A DNA stretch of 64,000 nucleotides from Candidatus Zixiibacteriota bacterium (GTDB lineage: Bacteria > Zixibacteria > MSB-5A5 > GN15 > PGXB01), in assembly GCA_016933955.1 (NCBI GenBank), contig JAFGTT010000036.1:1-64000 (forward strand), written 5' to 3'. Below the pieces are notes generated by a model. It had not been told where the DNA came from. It saw only the letters and a list, made by a program, of their open reading frames with translations, and made no database searches. Numbering within the stretch: position 1 is the stretch's first letter; every line of letters begins with the position of its first letter. The translations under genes were made by a program, and so were the position numbers. Below are positions 36,277 through 45,285 of this stretch, piece after piece.

Positions 36277-36579
36277 TTACCACTTCATAATATTAATCCG
36301 GTCGACATTAATGCCTTTCCAGTTTCGATACAGCAATAGAACGATTGCCAGGCCGACCACGGCCTCGGCGGCGGCAATGACAACCACGAAAATGGCAAAA
36401 ATTTGACCGGTCAGGTTAGCGGGACCGATAAATTTATTAAACGCCACCAGGTTAATATTCACGGCGTTAAACATCAACTCCAGGGACATCAGAATTCCGA
36501 TTGCGTTCCTCCGGGTGAGAACCCCGAAAATGCCAATGGCAAACAGGACTGCTGCCAGGGCCAGGTAATTCAACATCAT
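36277..36579 (-). CDS. nuoK: NADH-quinone oxidoreductase subunit K
   Basis: 100 residues with three membrane helices. Typical segments are 'LTRRNAIGILMSLELMFNAV' with an in-membrane Glu, and 'FVVVIAAAEAVVGLAIVLLL' with the second essential Glu. It sits between nuoJ and nuoL with one-base gaps. Confidence 0.96.
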   Translation of the reverse strand: MMLNYLALAAVLFAIGIFGVLTRRNAIGILMSLELMFNAVNINLVAFNKFIGPANLTGQIFAIFVVVIAAAEAVVGLAIVLLLYRNWKGINVDRINIMKW

Positions 36580-36580
36580 A

Positions 36581-37111
36581 TCAGGAACCCTCCCTTCGGG
36601 CCAGAACCACAGCCCCGATCAGAGCGGCCAGCAGGACAATCGAAACCACCTCGAACGGAAGAACATAATCCGTCATTAAGAGCTTTCCCAGAGTCAGAAT
36701 ATTATTGTCCGGGAGTGGTTGATCCACCCGTCGCCAAATCGTATAGGGAAGCGAGGCCAGGCAGGCGATCAAGAACGAAGCACAGACAAAGATGCCGATC
36801 AAAACCTGTTCATTGCTTTGTTTGATCTGCCGGGAGCTTAAATTTGACGTCAGCATGATGGCAAAAATCATCAGGACGGAAACCGCCCCGACATAAATCA
36901 GGACCTGGACCGCCGCCAGGAATTCGGCCTCAAGCAGAATATACAGACCGGCCACACAGAAAAGCGCCAGGATCAAAAACAGGGCGCAGTGGAAAATATT
37001 TCTGAGGGTTACCACCATCAGGGCCGACATGATCAAAACAAACGATATCAGGTAAAAGACCGGTTGCGCCGAAATCTGGGTAAATATATTTCCGATACCT
37101 ACCAGAATCAT
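36581..37111 (-). CDS. nuoJ: NADH-quinone oxidoreductase subunit J
   Basis: 176 residues, five membrane helices. Recognised by 'HCALFLILALFCVAGLYILL' and 'EFLAAVQVLIYVGAVSVLMI' including the pi-bulge helix. Its start overlaps the nuoI stop by 4 bases, and the gene order supports the call. Confidence 0.95.
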   Translation of the reverse strand: MILVGIGNIFTQISAQPVFYLISFVLIMSALMVVTLRNIFHCALFLILALFCVAGLYILLEAEFLAAVQVLIYVGAVSVLMIFAIMLTSNLSSRQIKQSNEQVLIGIFVCASFLIACLASLPYTIWRRVDQPLPDNNILTLGKLLMTDYVLPFEVVSIVLLAALIGAVVLARREGS

Positions 37112-37740
37112 TTCTGTTCCTCCGCACCTTGATCTTCAGCTTTCTTCTCACCCGTGACTTCACCCGCCGCCCCGGCATCAGAAGTAACATCCGGTTTCTT
37201 ATCAACTTCAACCGGTTTATCAGTTTGTCCGGCGGGTTTGGGTACCGGCCGGGGTACCGCCGCAGCCGCCTTTTTGCGGGCCGGCTTTTCATAGGGAACA
37301 TCGCGCCCCAGTTCCTGCAGTCGGGCGGTGTGATATATTAAATCTTCCTGGTTGTAGGTGGAAAATTCATATTTGGGTGCCAGTTTGATGGCCGCGAAAT
37401 TGCAGGCTTCCTCGCACAATCCGCAAAAACAGCAAATGGTGTTATCAACAATAAAATCATCAAGAACCCGTTTCTTGGTTTCTTCGTTTTTATGATGTTC
37501 AATCCGTATGGCCGCCGAGGGACAGCTTCGCATACAGAGTAAACAGACGGTGCAATTCAACTCGCCGGTATCCGGATCAGAAAGTAAAACCACGACACCG
37601 CGGGAACGCTCCGGCATCGGCCATTTCTCTTTCGGATACTGCAGAGTGATGGCATGTTTGCCGAGATGTTTACCGGTCGTCATCAACCCGATCAGAAGGT
37701 TTTTTATTCCATTTAAAACTTCTTTTACCAATTGAACCAC
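37108..37740 (-). CDS. nuoI: NADH-quinone oxidoreductase subunit I, extended C-terminus
   Basis: 210 residues. Two 4Fe-4S motifs are intact: 'CTVCLLCMRSCP' and 'CCFCGLCEEACN' (Asn replaces the usual Pro after the last Cys). These carry clusters N6a and N6b toward NuoB. After about residue 150 comes a low-complexity Lys/Ala/Pro/Glu tail of about 60 residues that ordinary NuoI lacks. It overlaps nuoH by 16 bases and nuoJ by 4. Confidence 0.95.
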   Translation of the reverse strand: MVQLVKEVLNGIKNLLIGLMTTGKHLGKHAITLQYPKEKWPMPERSRGVVVLLSDPDTGELNCTVCLLCMRSCPSAAIRIEHHKNEETKKRVLDDFIVDNTICCFCGLCEEACNFAAIKLAPKYEFSTYNQEDLIYHTARLQELGRDVPYEKPARKKAAAAVPRPVPKPAGQTDKPVEVDKKPDVTSDAGAAGEVTGEKKAEDQGAEEQK

Positions 37741-38768
37741 TCCGAATATTTCATCAAACCGGCCAGAATCAAATTAACGAAGGCCACCGGTACCAAAAAT
37801 TTCCAGGAAAATTCCATCAATTGATCCACTCTCAAACGTGGGTAGGTCCAGCGGAACATCATAAAGACAAATACCAGGCCAAACGATTTAATCAGAAACC
37901 ACATCCATGACGGGAGCCACGGTCCATGCCATCCGCCCAGAAAGAGTGTGGCGCCGATTGCGGAAACCGTGAACACATTGACAAACTCGGCCAGGAAAAA
38001 CATGGCGAATTTCATACCGGAATATTCGACATTGAATCCGGCCACCAGTTCCTGTTCCGCTTCCGGTAAGTCAAACGGGGTTCGGTTGGTTTCGGCAGTG
38101 GCGGCTATTATGTAAGTTATAAAAGCAATCGGCCCGAAGGGTAATCGGAAAACGTACCACTGATATATCTTGGCCTGCGATTCGACGATATCCACCATGG
38201 ATAATGATCCGGAAAAGACAATCACGGCCAGAACAGCCACGACCATTGGCACTTCATAGCTGACTACTTGGGCCGCGGAACGCATCCCCCCCAGCAGGGC
38301 GTATTTATTATTGGAGCCCCAACCAGCCATGAGAAGAGAGATAACCGTAAAGGTGGTAATGGCCATTATAAACAGAATTCCGATATTGAGATCGGCCACG
38401 ATCAAACCGTTTCCGAAGGGTATGGTAATGTAGGCCAGATAGGCTGCCACAAAACAGATAACCGGCGCCCAGAAATATACCGGACGATCGATTTCGGCGG
38501 GACGGATATCTTCCTTTTGTAATAATTTGACCGCATCGGCGATGGTCTGACGCCAGCCATGCCAGCCGGTTAACATCGGCCCGAATCTTTGCTGGATATG
38601 CCCGGCCACCTTTCTCTCCCACCAGACCAGAAACAGCGCCACCAGGGAGAGAAACCCAAAAACAATCAATCCCGCCACAGTATAAGAGATAACATCAACC
38701 CAGCCCTGTGAAAGGCCACTGGATTCCAGTAATTCATACAAATATTTAAAAATGCCGGCAATTTCCAT
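37725..38768 (-). CDS. nuoH: NADH-quinone oxidoreductase subunit H
   Basis: 347 residues, eight to nine membrane helices. It forms part of the quinone chamber. Signatures: 'WWERKVAGHIQQRFGPMLTG', 'WGSNNKYALLGGMRSAAQVV' and 'AETNRTPFDLPEAEQELVAG'. Its ATG overlaps the nuoD stop by one base (TAATG). Confidence 0.97.
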   Translation of the reverse strand: MEIAGIFKYLYELLESSGLSQGWVDVISYTVAGLIVFGFLSLVALFLVWWERKVAGHIQQRFGPMLTGWHGWRQTIADAVKLLQKEDIRPAEIDRPVYFWAPVICFVAAYLAYITIPFGNGLIVADLNIGILFIMAITTFTVISLLMAGWGSNNKYALLGGMRSAAQVVSYEVPMVVAVLAVIVFSGSLSMVDIVESQAKIYQWYVFRLPFGPIAFITYIIAATAETNRTPFDLPEAEQELVAGFNVEYSGMKFAMFFLAEFVNVFTVSAIGATLFLGGWHGPWLPSWMWFLIKSFGLVFVFMMFRWTYPRLRVDQLMEFSWKFLVPVAFVNLILAGLMKYSEWFNW

Positions 38769-39871
38769 TACCTGTCCACCTCCGGCATAATGACATCCAT
38801 TGAAGCCATAATGGCCACCAGATCGGCTATTTTATGCCCGCGAGTGATTTCGGGAATAACCTGAAGATGGTTATATGATCCCCCCCGCATTCTGACCCTG
38901 AGCGGTTTCTTGTCGCCCGCCGAAACCAGATGAACACCCATCTCTCCACGGGAGTTTTCGATTCGGCTGTACACTTCCCCCGGTTTGGGTTTGAAATTCA
39001 TGGTCACCTTGGCGCGAATCTCGCCTTCGGGTATTTGTTCAATAGCCTGCCGGACGATTTTGGCCGATTCCCGCATCTCCTTTATTCGAATCAGGTAGCG
39101 ATCGAGGCAGTCTCCGTTGAAAGTCACCGGAATATCGAATTTAAAACGATCATATATAGAATATTGATCATCCCGCCGCAGATCGAATTTGACTCCCGAA
39201 GCTCTCAGGGGGGGGCCGGAAACTCCGTAGGCAATAGCCTTTTCCTTTGAAAGAACCCCGATATTCTTGTTGCGTGGAACAAATATCGGATTTTCGGTCA
39301 GGATTTTTTCATAATCATCGACCCGATGATCAAAGGTCCCCAGGAATTTTTTACATAATGGAATAAACTGCTCGGGGATATCGCGCGACACACCGCCGAT
39401 CCTTATATAATTGTATGTCAGTCTCTGTCCGCAGGTCATTTCAAACAGGTCAAGAATATCTTCGCGTTCACGGAAAGCATAGAGAAACGGCGTGAGAGCT
39501 CCCAGGTCCAGACAGGTGGTTCCAAACCAGATCAGGTGGCTGGCTATTCGGTTGAGTTCAAGCATGATTACCCGGAGATACTGAGCCCGTTCCGGGACTT
39601 CAACCTCGCCCAGTTTTTCGGCGGCCAGGGAAAAGACCTGATTACAGGACATGGACGTGCAATATTCGAAGCGATCCATCACCGGAATACACTGGGCATA
39701 GGTTCGGTTTTCGCAGATTTTTTCCAGGGCCCGGTGAAGATAACCGATGATCGGTTCCACATCGACGATCACTTCGCCGTCCATGGTCAATAAAAATCGG
39801 CAGACACCATGAGTCGAAGGGTGTTGCGGCCCCATATTTATTTGGAATTCTTCTGTCCGCAATTCGCCCAT
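38768..39871 (-). CDS. nuoD: NADH-quinone oxidoreductase subunit D
   Basis: 367 residues from the ATG at 39871 (2 bases after the nuoC stop); an upstream frame extension inside nuoC is not needed. The 49-kDa subunit lines the quinone site. Motifs: 'INMGPQHPSTHGVCRFLLTM', 'EPIIGYLHRALEKICENRTY' and 'ASHLIWFGTTCLDLGA', ending 'ASMDVIMPEVDR'. Confidence 0.97.
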   Translation of the reverse strand: MGELRTEEFQINMGPQHPSTHGVCRFLLTMDGEVIVDVEPIIGYLHRALEKICENRTYAQCIPVMDRFEYCTSMSCNQVFSLAAEKLGEVEVPERAQYLRVIMLELNRIASHLIWFGTTCLDLGALTPFLYAFREREDILDLFEMTCGQRLTYNYIRIGGVSRDIPEQFIPLCKKFLGTFDHRVDDYEKILTENPIFVPRNKNIGVLSKEKAIAYGVSGPPLRASGVKFDLRRDDQYSIYDRFKFDIPVTFNGDCLDRYLIRIKEMRESAKIVRQAIEQIPEGEIRAKVTMNFKPKPGEVYSRIENSRGEMGVHLVSAGDKKPLRVRMRGGSYNHLQVIPEITRGHKIADLVAIMASMDVIMPEVDR

Positions 39872-39873
39872 AA

Positions 39874-40347
39874 TTAAAACTCCGGCATCCTCTTGAAATC
39901 GGGAGCATCCCAGTTCTTCCTCATCGGATGGCCCTGATCCCAATCATCCGGTAATAAAAATCGTTTTAAATTCCCGTGATTTTTCACGTCGATTCCAAAA
40001 AGCTCCCAGACTTCCCGTTCATACCAGTTGGCGGCCGGCCAGATTTCCTTGATCGATTCCACCCAGGCTCCGTCGTAATCCATGACCACCTTAAAATCAA
40101 ACCTGGTTTTATTCCTGATTGAGGCAACATTATAGACTACCTCAAAATGCTCCCCGGTATCGATCCCCGCCAGATTACATAGAAAATCCATTGATAATTG
40201 AGGATCATCGACAATCGCCCGGCAAAAGGAAACCAGATTTTCGCGGGATTTAATCAGGAACATCGGCTCGACTTTCCCGGTGTCCAGAAGTTCTATTTTA
40301 TCCTGGAATTTATCCTGAAGATATTGGATCAGCTCTTCACGGTTCAT
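39874..40347 (-). CDS. nuoC: NADH-quinone oxidoreductase subunit C
   Basis: 157 residues, the 30-kDa subunit. Recognised by 'WPAANWYEREVWELFGID', 'HGNLKRFLLPDDWDQGHPMR' and its place between nuoB and nuoD. It is separate from nuoD, not fused as in Escherichia coli. Confidence 0.96.
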   Translation of the reverse strand: MNREELIQYLQDKFQDKIELLDTGKVEPMFLIKSRENLVSFCRAIVDDPQLSMDFLCNLAGIDTGEHFEVVYNVASIRNKTRFDFKVVMDYDGAWVESIKEIWPAANWYEREVWELFGIDVKNHGNLKRFLLPDDWDQGHPMRKNWDAPDFKRMPEF

Positions 40348-40359
40348 AAGAAATCGGCC

Positions 40360-40866
40360 CTAACTCCAGTCCTGCATCTTCTGCTTTTTAATCTTTTTCT
40401 GAAGAGTAATGCATCCTTCGAGGAGTGATTCCGGTCGGGGCGGGCAACCGGGAATGTAAACATCTACCGGGACAATATGATTAATGCCCTTTTCCACGGC
40501 ATAGCTGTCATAATAAAAAGGCCCGCCGCCGCAGGTACAACCGCCCATGGCAATCACATACCTCGGTTCTGCCATCTGGTCATAAAGCAACCGTAATCTG
40601 GGACCCATCTTCTTGGTAATAGTCCCGGCCGCAATAATTAAATCGGCCTGACGAGGTGTGGCCCGAAAAATCATACCCAGTCGGTCAAAATCATATCGGG
40701 AGGCGCCGGTAGCCATAAGTTCGATGGCGCAACAGGCGGTTCCAAATAACAAATACCAGACTGAACTGGCACGCGATTGATTCAATACCCAGTCAAGCGA
40801 AGTGGCCACAATACCGCCACCCGGGAATTTTTCCACTATTGCCGGAACCTGTTTAATCACACCCAC
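40360..40866 (-). CDS. nuoB: NADH-quinone oxidoreductase subunit B
   Basis: 168 residues. It holds cluster N2, the last iron-sulfur centre before quinone. The tandem cysteines ('[12 protein letters not shown]'), '[14 protein letters not shown]' and '[14 protein letters not shown]' supply the four ligands. It overlaps nuoA by 10 bases. Confidence 0.97.
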   Translation of the reverse strand: MGVIKQVPAIVEKFPGGGIVATSLDWVLNQSRASSVWYLLFGTACCAIELMATGASRYDFDRLGMIFRATPRQADLIIAAGTITKKMGPRLRLLYDQMAEPRYVIAMGGCTCGGGPFYYDSYAVEKGINHIVPVDVYIPGCPPRPESLLEGCITLQKKIKKQKMQDWS

Positions 40867-41210
40867 TTGAGGACTCCCTTCTTCCAGGCGTAATAAAGAC
40901 CGAAAATCAGGATGGCAATAAAAATAGCCATTTCTATTAGGGCAAAAAGACCCAGTTGACCAAAAGCCACCGCCCAGGGGAATAGAAAGACCGCTTCGAC
41001 ATCGAAAACCACAAAAATTAAAGCAAAGATATAAAACCGGTTATTAAACCTGATCCAGGAATTTCCAATTGGAGTCTCGGCGCATTCATAAGCCTGGTTT
41101 TTGGCTTTGTAGGGGTGATGAGGTCGGAGAATGCGGGCCAAGAAGAAGGTAAACAGAACCATCCCTATCCCGACTATCAGAAATATCAGAACCGATAAGT
41201 AATGGGCCAT
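40857..41210 (-). CDS. nuoA: NADH-quinone oxidoreductase subunit A
   Basis: 117 residues, three membrane helices. Typical: '[20 protein letters not shown]', '[19 protein letters not shown]' and '[20 protein letters not shown]'. It is the first gene of an 11-gene operon (A, B, C, D, H, I, J, K, L, M, N) that lacks nuoE, F and G. Confidence 0.96.
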   Translation of the reverse strand: MAHYLSVLIFLIVGIGMVLFTFFLARILRPHHPYKAKNQAYECAETPIGNSWIRFNNRFYIFALIFVVFDVEAVFLFPWAVAFGQLGLFALIEMAIFIAILIFGLYYAWKKGVLKWV

Positions 41211-41238
41211 CTGTTTTCAACTCCTCAACGCTATCGCC

Positions 41239-41256
41239 TTGTGATAAATATCACAA
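41239..41256. promoter_or_regulatory. CRP/FNR-type palindrome in the nuo leader
   Basis: Perfect 18-base palindrome TTGTGATAAATATCACAA, fitting TGTGA-N6-TCACA. It lies 29 bases upstream of the nuoA start and downstream of a TTGACA (41291-41296, minus strand) whose -10 region is only a T-run. This position would suit repression or a roadblock. The palindrome is seen; the regulator is inferred. Confidence 0.6.
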
Positions 41257-41379
41257 ATAGATTTTTCAAAAAAACTCCTTTTTCTCTATTTGTCAAGAAG
41301 TTTGTAAAAATAATCATCAATAATTTGATAAAAACTCGTCGGGAAAATGTCTTGTTATGATTCTTTAATCCCAATATTA

Positions 41380-42576
41380 CTATTCAGCCGAAGTCAGACC
41401 GGAGTCCATTTGGCCATGGCCGTTCTTACCATTTTTCAATACCAGATATATCCCAATCAGGACTGTGGCCGTCATTGAACCGAAATAAAATAAAAAGACT
41501 ACCCCGAATTGGGCCGCCAAGATACCGGCCAGAAGGCTCGCCGCCACCTCACCGATTGAGCAGGTCAGATTATATGCCGAAAGATAAGTTGCTCTGTTTT
41601 TCGATTCCAGATGACGATTGAGATGGGTGGAGATAACCGGCCGAACCATTTCTTTAATTGAGAAATATACGACTATGCCGACAACCGCCGGGTAACGATC
41701 CGACAAAGCGGCCAGATAAAGAGCAACTGATAGTATAATAAAACAGGCCGCCAGATATGCAGTTAAGTAGTGATACAGTTTTTTTAGCCAGCGGGTAAAA
41801 ATAATTACCAGGCCTAATCCGGAGGCGGTCATAAGACCAAAAAAAGCCGGATCAATTTCCCTGATTTCAGAAAAGAGAACCTGCCAGAATTGATCAATTG
41901 GCTCATAAATAAAGTTAGCCAGTAAACCAACCGCAAACAACGCCGCTACAACAGGATTACCCCATATAAATTTCCAGAGCGATGGGCCGGGGGCCTTATC
42001 CTTATCTGCAATTGGTTCTGGTTCTGGTTCAACCAGAAGCAGGGCCAAAACCGCTCCGATAGCCGAGAATCCGAGAAGAGGAAGAAAAAGCGCCGGTAAA
42101 CGCCACTCGGCCAGCAGACCGCCCGTAATCATTCCTATCAGAAGAGCCGAGGTTTTGATGATTGTCCGGTTGGCAAACAATGTTGCCAATTTCCCTTTTC
42201 TTTCCTGTTTATCAATGGAATCGACTGCCAACGCTTCCATGGCTCCGGAAATAAAAGTCTCCGCCAGGCCAAAAAGACCTTCCGCGATTAAAAAACCGGC
42301 AAAATTCCGAAATTCGAAAAAGATAATCCCGGCCAGGGAAAAGAGGATAAATCCGGTAATTGTTGAAAGTCGGCGGCCGTATCGATCGGCAAAAAGACCG
42401 GTCGGGATTTCAAAGATAATAATGGTGGCCTCAAAAACGGCCGCCAAGACGGCCACCTGGAAAAGAGTGATCTGAAATTCCCTGAAATAAAGGACATAAA
42501 CCGGGAAAATTATCCCGCCCGATAGAGACAGGATCATTTCCAGGATATAATAAACGCGAATGTTTCGTGTCGGCAA
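41380..42576 (-). CDS. MFS transporter
   Basis: 398 residues, about 12 membrane helices. The loop between helices 2 and 3 carries the MFS motif ('GLFADRYGRRLSTITGF'). Relatives include drug and sugar exporters. No binding-site signature allows a substrate call. It starts 2 bases after ridA, so the two are co-transcribed, but the pairing does not reveal the substrate. Confidence 0.88.
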   Translation of the reverse strand: MPTRNIRVYYILEMILSLSGGIIFPVYVLYFREFQITLFQVAVLAAVFEATIIIFEIPTGLFADRYGRRLSTITGFILFSLAGIIFFEFRNFAGFLIAEGLFGLAETFISGAMEALAVDSIDKQERKGKLATLFANRTIIKTSALLIGMITGGLLAEWRLPALFLPLLGFSAIGAVLALLLVEPEPEPIADKDKAPGPSLWKFIWGNPVVAALFAVGLLANFIYEPIDQFWQVLFSEIREIDPAFFGLMTASGLGLVIIFTRWLKKLYHYLTAYLAACFIILSVALYLAALSDRYPAVVGIVVYFSIKEMVRPVISTHLNRHLESKNRATYLSAYNLTCSIGEVAASLLAGILAAQFGVVFLFYFGSMTATVLIGIYLVLKNGKNGHGQMDSGLTSAE

Positions 42577-42578
42577 TT

Positions 42579-42962
42579 TCAGACTACCGCTATCGCCTCA
42601 ATCTCGACTTTGACGCCCAGCGGCAACCGCCCTACCTGAAAGGCCGCCCGGGCCGGGAGTTTAAGCGTAAAATATTTGGCATAGACCTCGTTGACCGCGG
42701 CGAAATCATCCATGCTGTCAAGATAAACCGTGGTTTTGACAACGTGTTTGAATTCGGCCCCGGCAGCAAAAAGGACCGCCTGGAGATTCTTCAGAACCTG
42801 TTCGGCCTGTTCGGCGGCGGTAAAGCCTATGATTTTCCCGGTTTTGGGGTCAAGCGGAATTTGCCCGGAGCAGAAAACCAGATTGCCGGCGCTGACCTTA
42901 ATGGCCTGGGAATAGGGGCCGACTGCGGCCGGAGCTTCGCTGGTGTTGACAACCTCTTTCAT
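42579..42962 (-). CDS. ridA: RidA-family reactive intermediate deaminase
   Basis: 127 residues. Hydrolyses toxic 2-aminoacrylate and related enamines or imines from PLP enzymes. Typical motifs are 'APAAVGPYSQAIKVSAGNLV', 'CSGQIPLDP' and 'LPARAAFQVGRLPLG', which includes the conserved carboxylate-binding Arg. It is the first gene of a two-gene unit with the MFS gene, behind a promoter at 42999. Confidence 0.95.
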   Translation of the reverse strand: MKEVVNTSEAPAAVGPYSQAIKVSAGNLVFCSGQIPLDPKTGKIIGFTAAEQAEQVLKNLQAVLFAAGAEFKHVVKTTVYLDSMDDFAAVNEVYAKYFTLKLPARAAFQVGRLPLGVKVEIEAIAVV

Positions 42963-42998
42963 GGTTTCTCCTTATTAAATATAAATAGATACACCATC

Positions 42999-43025
42999 AT
43001 TATACTTTCCGATTGGGTCTGTCAA
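42999..43025 (-). promoter_or_regulatory. Promoter of the ridA-MFS unit
   Basis: On the minus strand, TTGACA (43020-43025), a short 15-base spacer, TATAAT (42999-43004). Both boxes are perfect but the spacing is tight. Confidence 0.5.
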
Positions 43026-43155
43026 CGGAAATCCATTACCATCCGATATTTATTTTCCCCAGCTACTTGCCTATCGAGTTTAAAGTAATTATTCTTATAT
43101 ATCGGGGTTGGGTTAATTAAAGAAAATATGGTCGAAATCCGATAATTTAACAAGT

Positions 43156-43878
43156 ATGAGTAACGATTTTCTTCTTGAAGAATTTCAGCAAATTGAGACT
43201 AAAAAAACTGCTGAACAGCCTATTCGGCGCCGGAAACATAAACCGATCTGGCGCGAGTATCTTGAGGTTGTTTTTATCTCGCTGGCCGCCGCAATTATTT
43301 TGCGTTTATTCATCGTGTCTGCTTATCGAGTCGATTCGGCTTCCATGGAAGATGCTCTTTACGAGGGCGATTATATTTTTGTCAACAAACTGGCCTATAA
43401 GTTCGGAAGTCCCGAAATAGGCGATATTATTGTTTTTAAATATCCCCTGGATCCTACCCGGGATTACATCAAGAGGATTATTGCCCTCCCCGGTCAGACC
43501 GTGGAAATAGTCGATAAAATTATATATATCGATAATGAGCTGGCGGAAATATTTCCCAACACCAAAAACACCGATCCCAAAATCCTGGCGGCGCAACTTT
43601 CCGGGAGAGACAATTTCGGGCCGGTTCAGGTTCCTTCCGATGAGTATTTTGTATTGGGCGACCATCGGGATTTAAGCGAAGACAGCCGCTTCTGGGGGTT
43701 CGTCCCGGATCAAAATATCAAGGGCAAAGCTCTCTTTGTCTATTGGTCATGGGAACCTGATCCCGATATGCCGCACTGGGAATTTCCGTATATAACTTCT
43801 GTTTTCAGCTATACTTTCTACTTTTTAGGGAATTTTCCTTCTCATACTCGATGGGAACGTCTTTTCACCGCTCTCTAA
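43156..43878 (+). CDS. lepB: Signal peptidase I
   Basis: 240 residues. An N-terminal basic tail and one membrane helix ('VFISLAAAIILRLFIVSAY') are followed by the periplasmic catalytic domain. The nucleophile is Ser63 in 'RVDSASMEDALYEGD' and the general-base Lys106 is in 'DYIKRIIALPG'; box E is 'FVLGDHRDLSEDSRFWG'. It removes signal peptides from exported proteins, of which this window has many. hemW follows after 6 bases, so the two are probably co-transcribed. Confidence 0.96.
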   Translation: MSNDFLLEEFQQIETKKTAEQPIRRRKHKPIWREYLEVVFISLAAAIILRLFIVSAYRVDSASMEDALYEGDYIFVNKLAYKFGSPEIGDIIVFKYPLDPTRDYIKRIIALPGQTVEIVDKIIYIDNELAEIFPNTKNTDPKILAAQLSGRDNFGPVQVPSDEYFVLGDHRDLSEDSRFWGFVPDQNIKGKALFVYWSWEPDPDMPHWEFPYITSVFSYTFYFLGNFPSHTRWERLFTAL

Positions 43879-43884
43879 AGTATT

Positions 43885-45024
43885 ATGGCAATATCATTAT
43901 ATATTCATTTCCCTTTCTGTGGAAATATTTGCGGCTATTGCGATTTTTACCGGGAAAAATATGATCCGGGTCTGGAAGAGCAATTTTTCAAGGCCCTGAT
44001 TATGGAATTACGCTTGGCCAAGGATACCATTGATCCCGACCGAAGATTAATCGAGACCATTTATATCGGGGGGGGAACTCCCTCTTTGATCGATTTCTGG
44101 CATCTCAAACACCTTATCACCATGATTCGCGAATATTTCGATCTTGATCCCCAGTTGGAATTTTCCATGGAGATAAATCCTGAGTCGATCGATGCCGAAA
44201 AGCTTATTGCTTTGAAAGACATGGGCATCAATCGTCCGGTTTTCGGAATTCAGAGTTTCGATTCGTACCCGTTGACCAGGCTCGGCCGGATTCACAATCT
44301 CAAAGATTCCTATCGGGCGGTTTATCTGGCGGGGGCCAATGGTTTTCGGAATTACGGCGTCGATATGATGTTCGGCCTGCCGGGCCAGAATTCCCGTCGG
44401 CTTTCCGATGATCTCAATCAACTGGTCGATCTGGCTCCGCCGCACATATCCTATTATCAACTGACGGTCAAGCCGAATTCCATTCTGGAGCGGGATGTTC
44501 GGGACGGAAAAATAACCTTGCCGGATCAGGATATGATGGCTTCGATGTATCGTGCTATCCACGAAGAATTGAAAAAACACAGCTATATCCGTTATGAAAT
44601 TTCATCCTATGCCATCCCGGGATTTGAATGTCGGCATAACATGAACTACTGGGAAGGAGGCGATTTCCTTGGCCTGGGTCCTTCTGCCCATAGTTTTATT
44701 GAGAACCGTCGTTTTTCCAATATCCCCGATCTGAAAAAGTATATCGAAACTATATCCCGCGGCGAGCGGCCGCTTATATTCGACACCATCGATCCGGAAT
44801 CGCGTATCGCCGAAACCATAATGCTTGGTTTGCGGACTGCCCGCGGCATTGGTCGTGAAGAATTCCGGAATCGTTTCGGAGTTTCTGTTGACCAGGTAAT
44901 CGATGAAAAAAGTCTGGCCGCCATGCTCAAAGAAAACCTGATCGACATGGATAACAATAGCCTGCGGCTGACCGAGTCGGGTTTTCCGTTGGCCGATGAG
45001 ATAATCAGACGACTGGTCAAATAG
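43885..45024 (+). CDS. hemW: HemW-like radical SAM haem chaperone
   Basis: 379 residues. The radical SAM motif CxxxCxxC is 'HFPFCGNICGYCDFY' (Cys12, Cys16, Cys19), followed by 'YIGGGTPSLID', 'FSMEINPESID', 'GIQSFD', 'MFGLPGQ' and the HemW C-terminal domain ('YEISSYAIPGFECRHNMNYW'). Formerly annotated as oxygen-independent coproporphyrinogen oxidase. The CxxxCxxC without a fourth nearby Cys fits HemW, a haem-trafficking chaperone, rather than HemN. Confidence 0.93.
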   Translation: MAISLYIHFPFCGNICGYCDFYREKYDPGLEEQFFKALIMELRLAKDTIDPDRRLIETIYIGGGTPSLIDFWHLKHLITMIREYFDLDPQLEFSMEINPESIDAEKLIALKDMGINRPVFGIQSFDSYPLTRLGRIHNLKDSYRAVYLAGANGFRNYGVDMMFGLPGQNSRRLSDDLNQLVDLAPPHISYYQLTVKPNSILERDVRDGKITLPDQDMMASMYRAIHEELKKHSYIRYEISSYAIPGFECRHNMNYWEGGDFLGLGPSAHSFIENRRFSNIPDLKKYIETISRGERPLIFDTIDPESRIAETIMLGLRTARGIGREEFRNRFGVSVDQVIDEKSLAAMLKENLIDMDNNSLRLTESGFPLADEIIRRLVK

Positions 45025-45158
45025 CCTTTTCTTATCTCTTTTCCAAAAACCGGTATTAATTGCCGGGATATGATTTAGAGACTTTCTGTCCAACTGACGA
45101 GTAACACCAGAAAACCGATTATACATCCCGATAATAGCCCCACAAATCCATAAAATGC

Positions 45159-45188
45159 TTGACAATTGATACCCCAAGCCGCTATATT
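45159..45188 (+). promoter_or_regulatory. Promoter of the FG-GAP/dockerin gene
   Basis: TTGACA (45159-45164), 18-base spacer, TATATT (45183-45188). The leader to the ATG at 45286 is about 90 bases. Confidence 0.75.
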
Positions 45189-45285
45189 TGGAGTACTGGG
45201 ATTTTTGGGTTGTCCAATGCCACATTTTACCGGCATCTTTCTACCGGACAACCTTTAGACTTTTATCTCAACCGGGGAGGATACT

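Noticed and set aside
44602-45225. 207-codon minus-strand frame opposite hemW
   Set aside because: It is antisense to a certain radical SAM gene and has no signal of its own.
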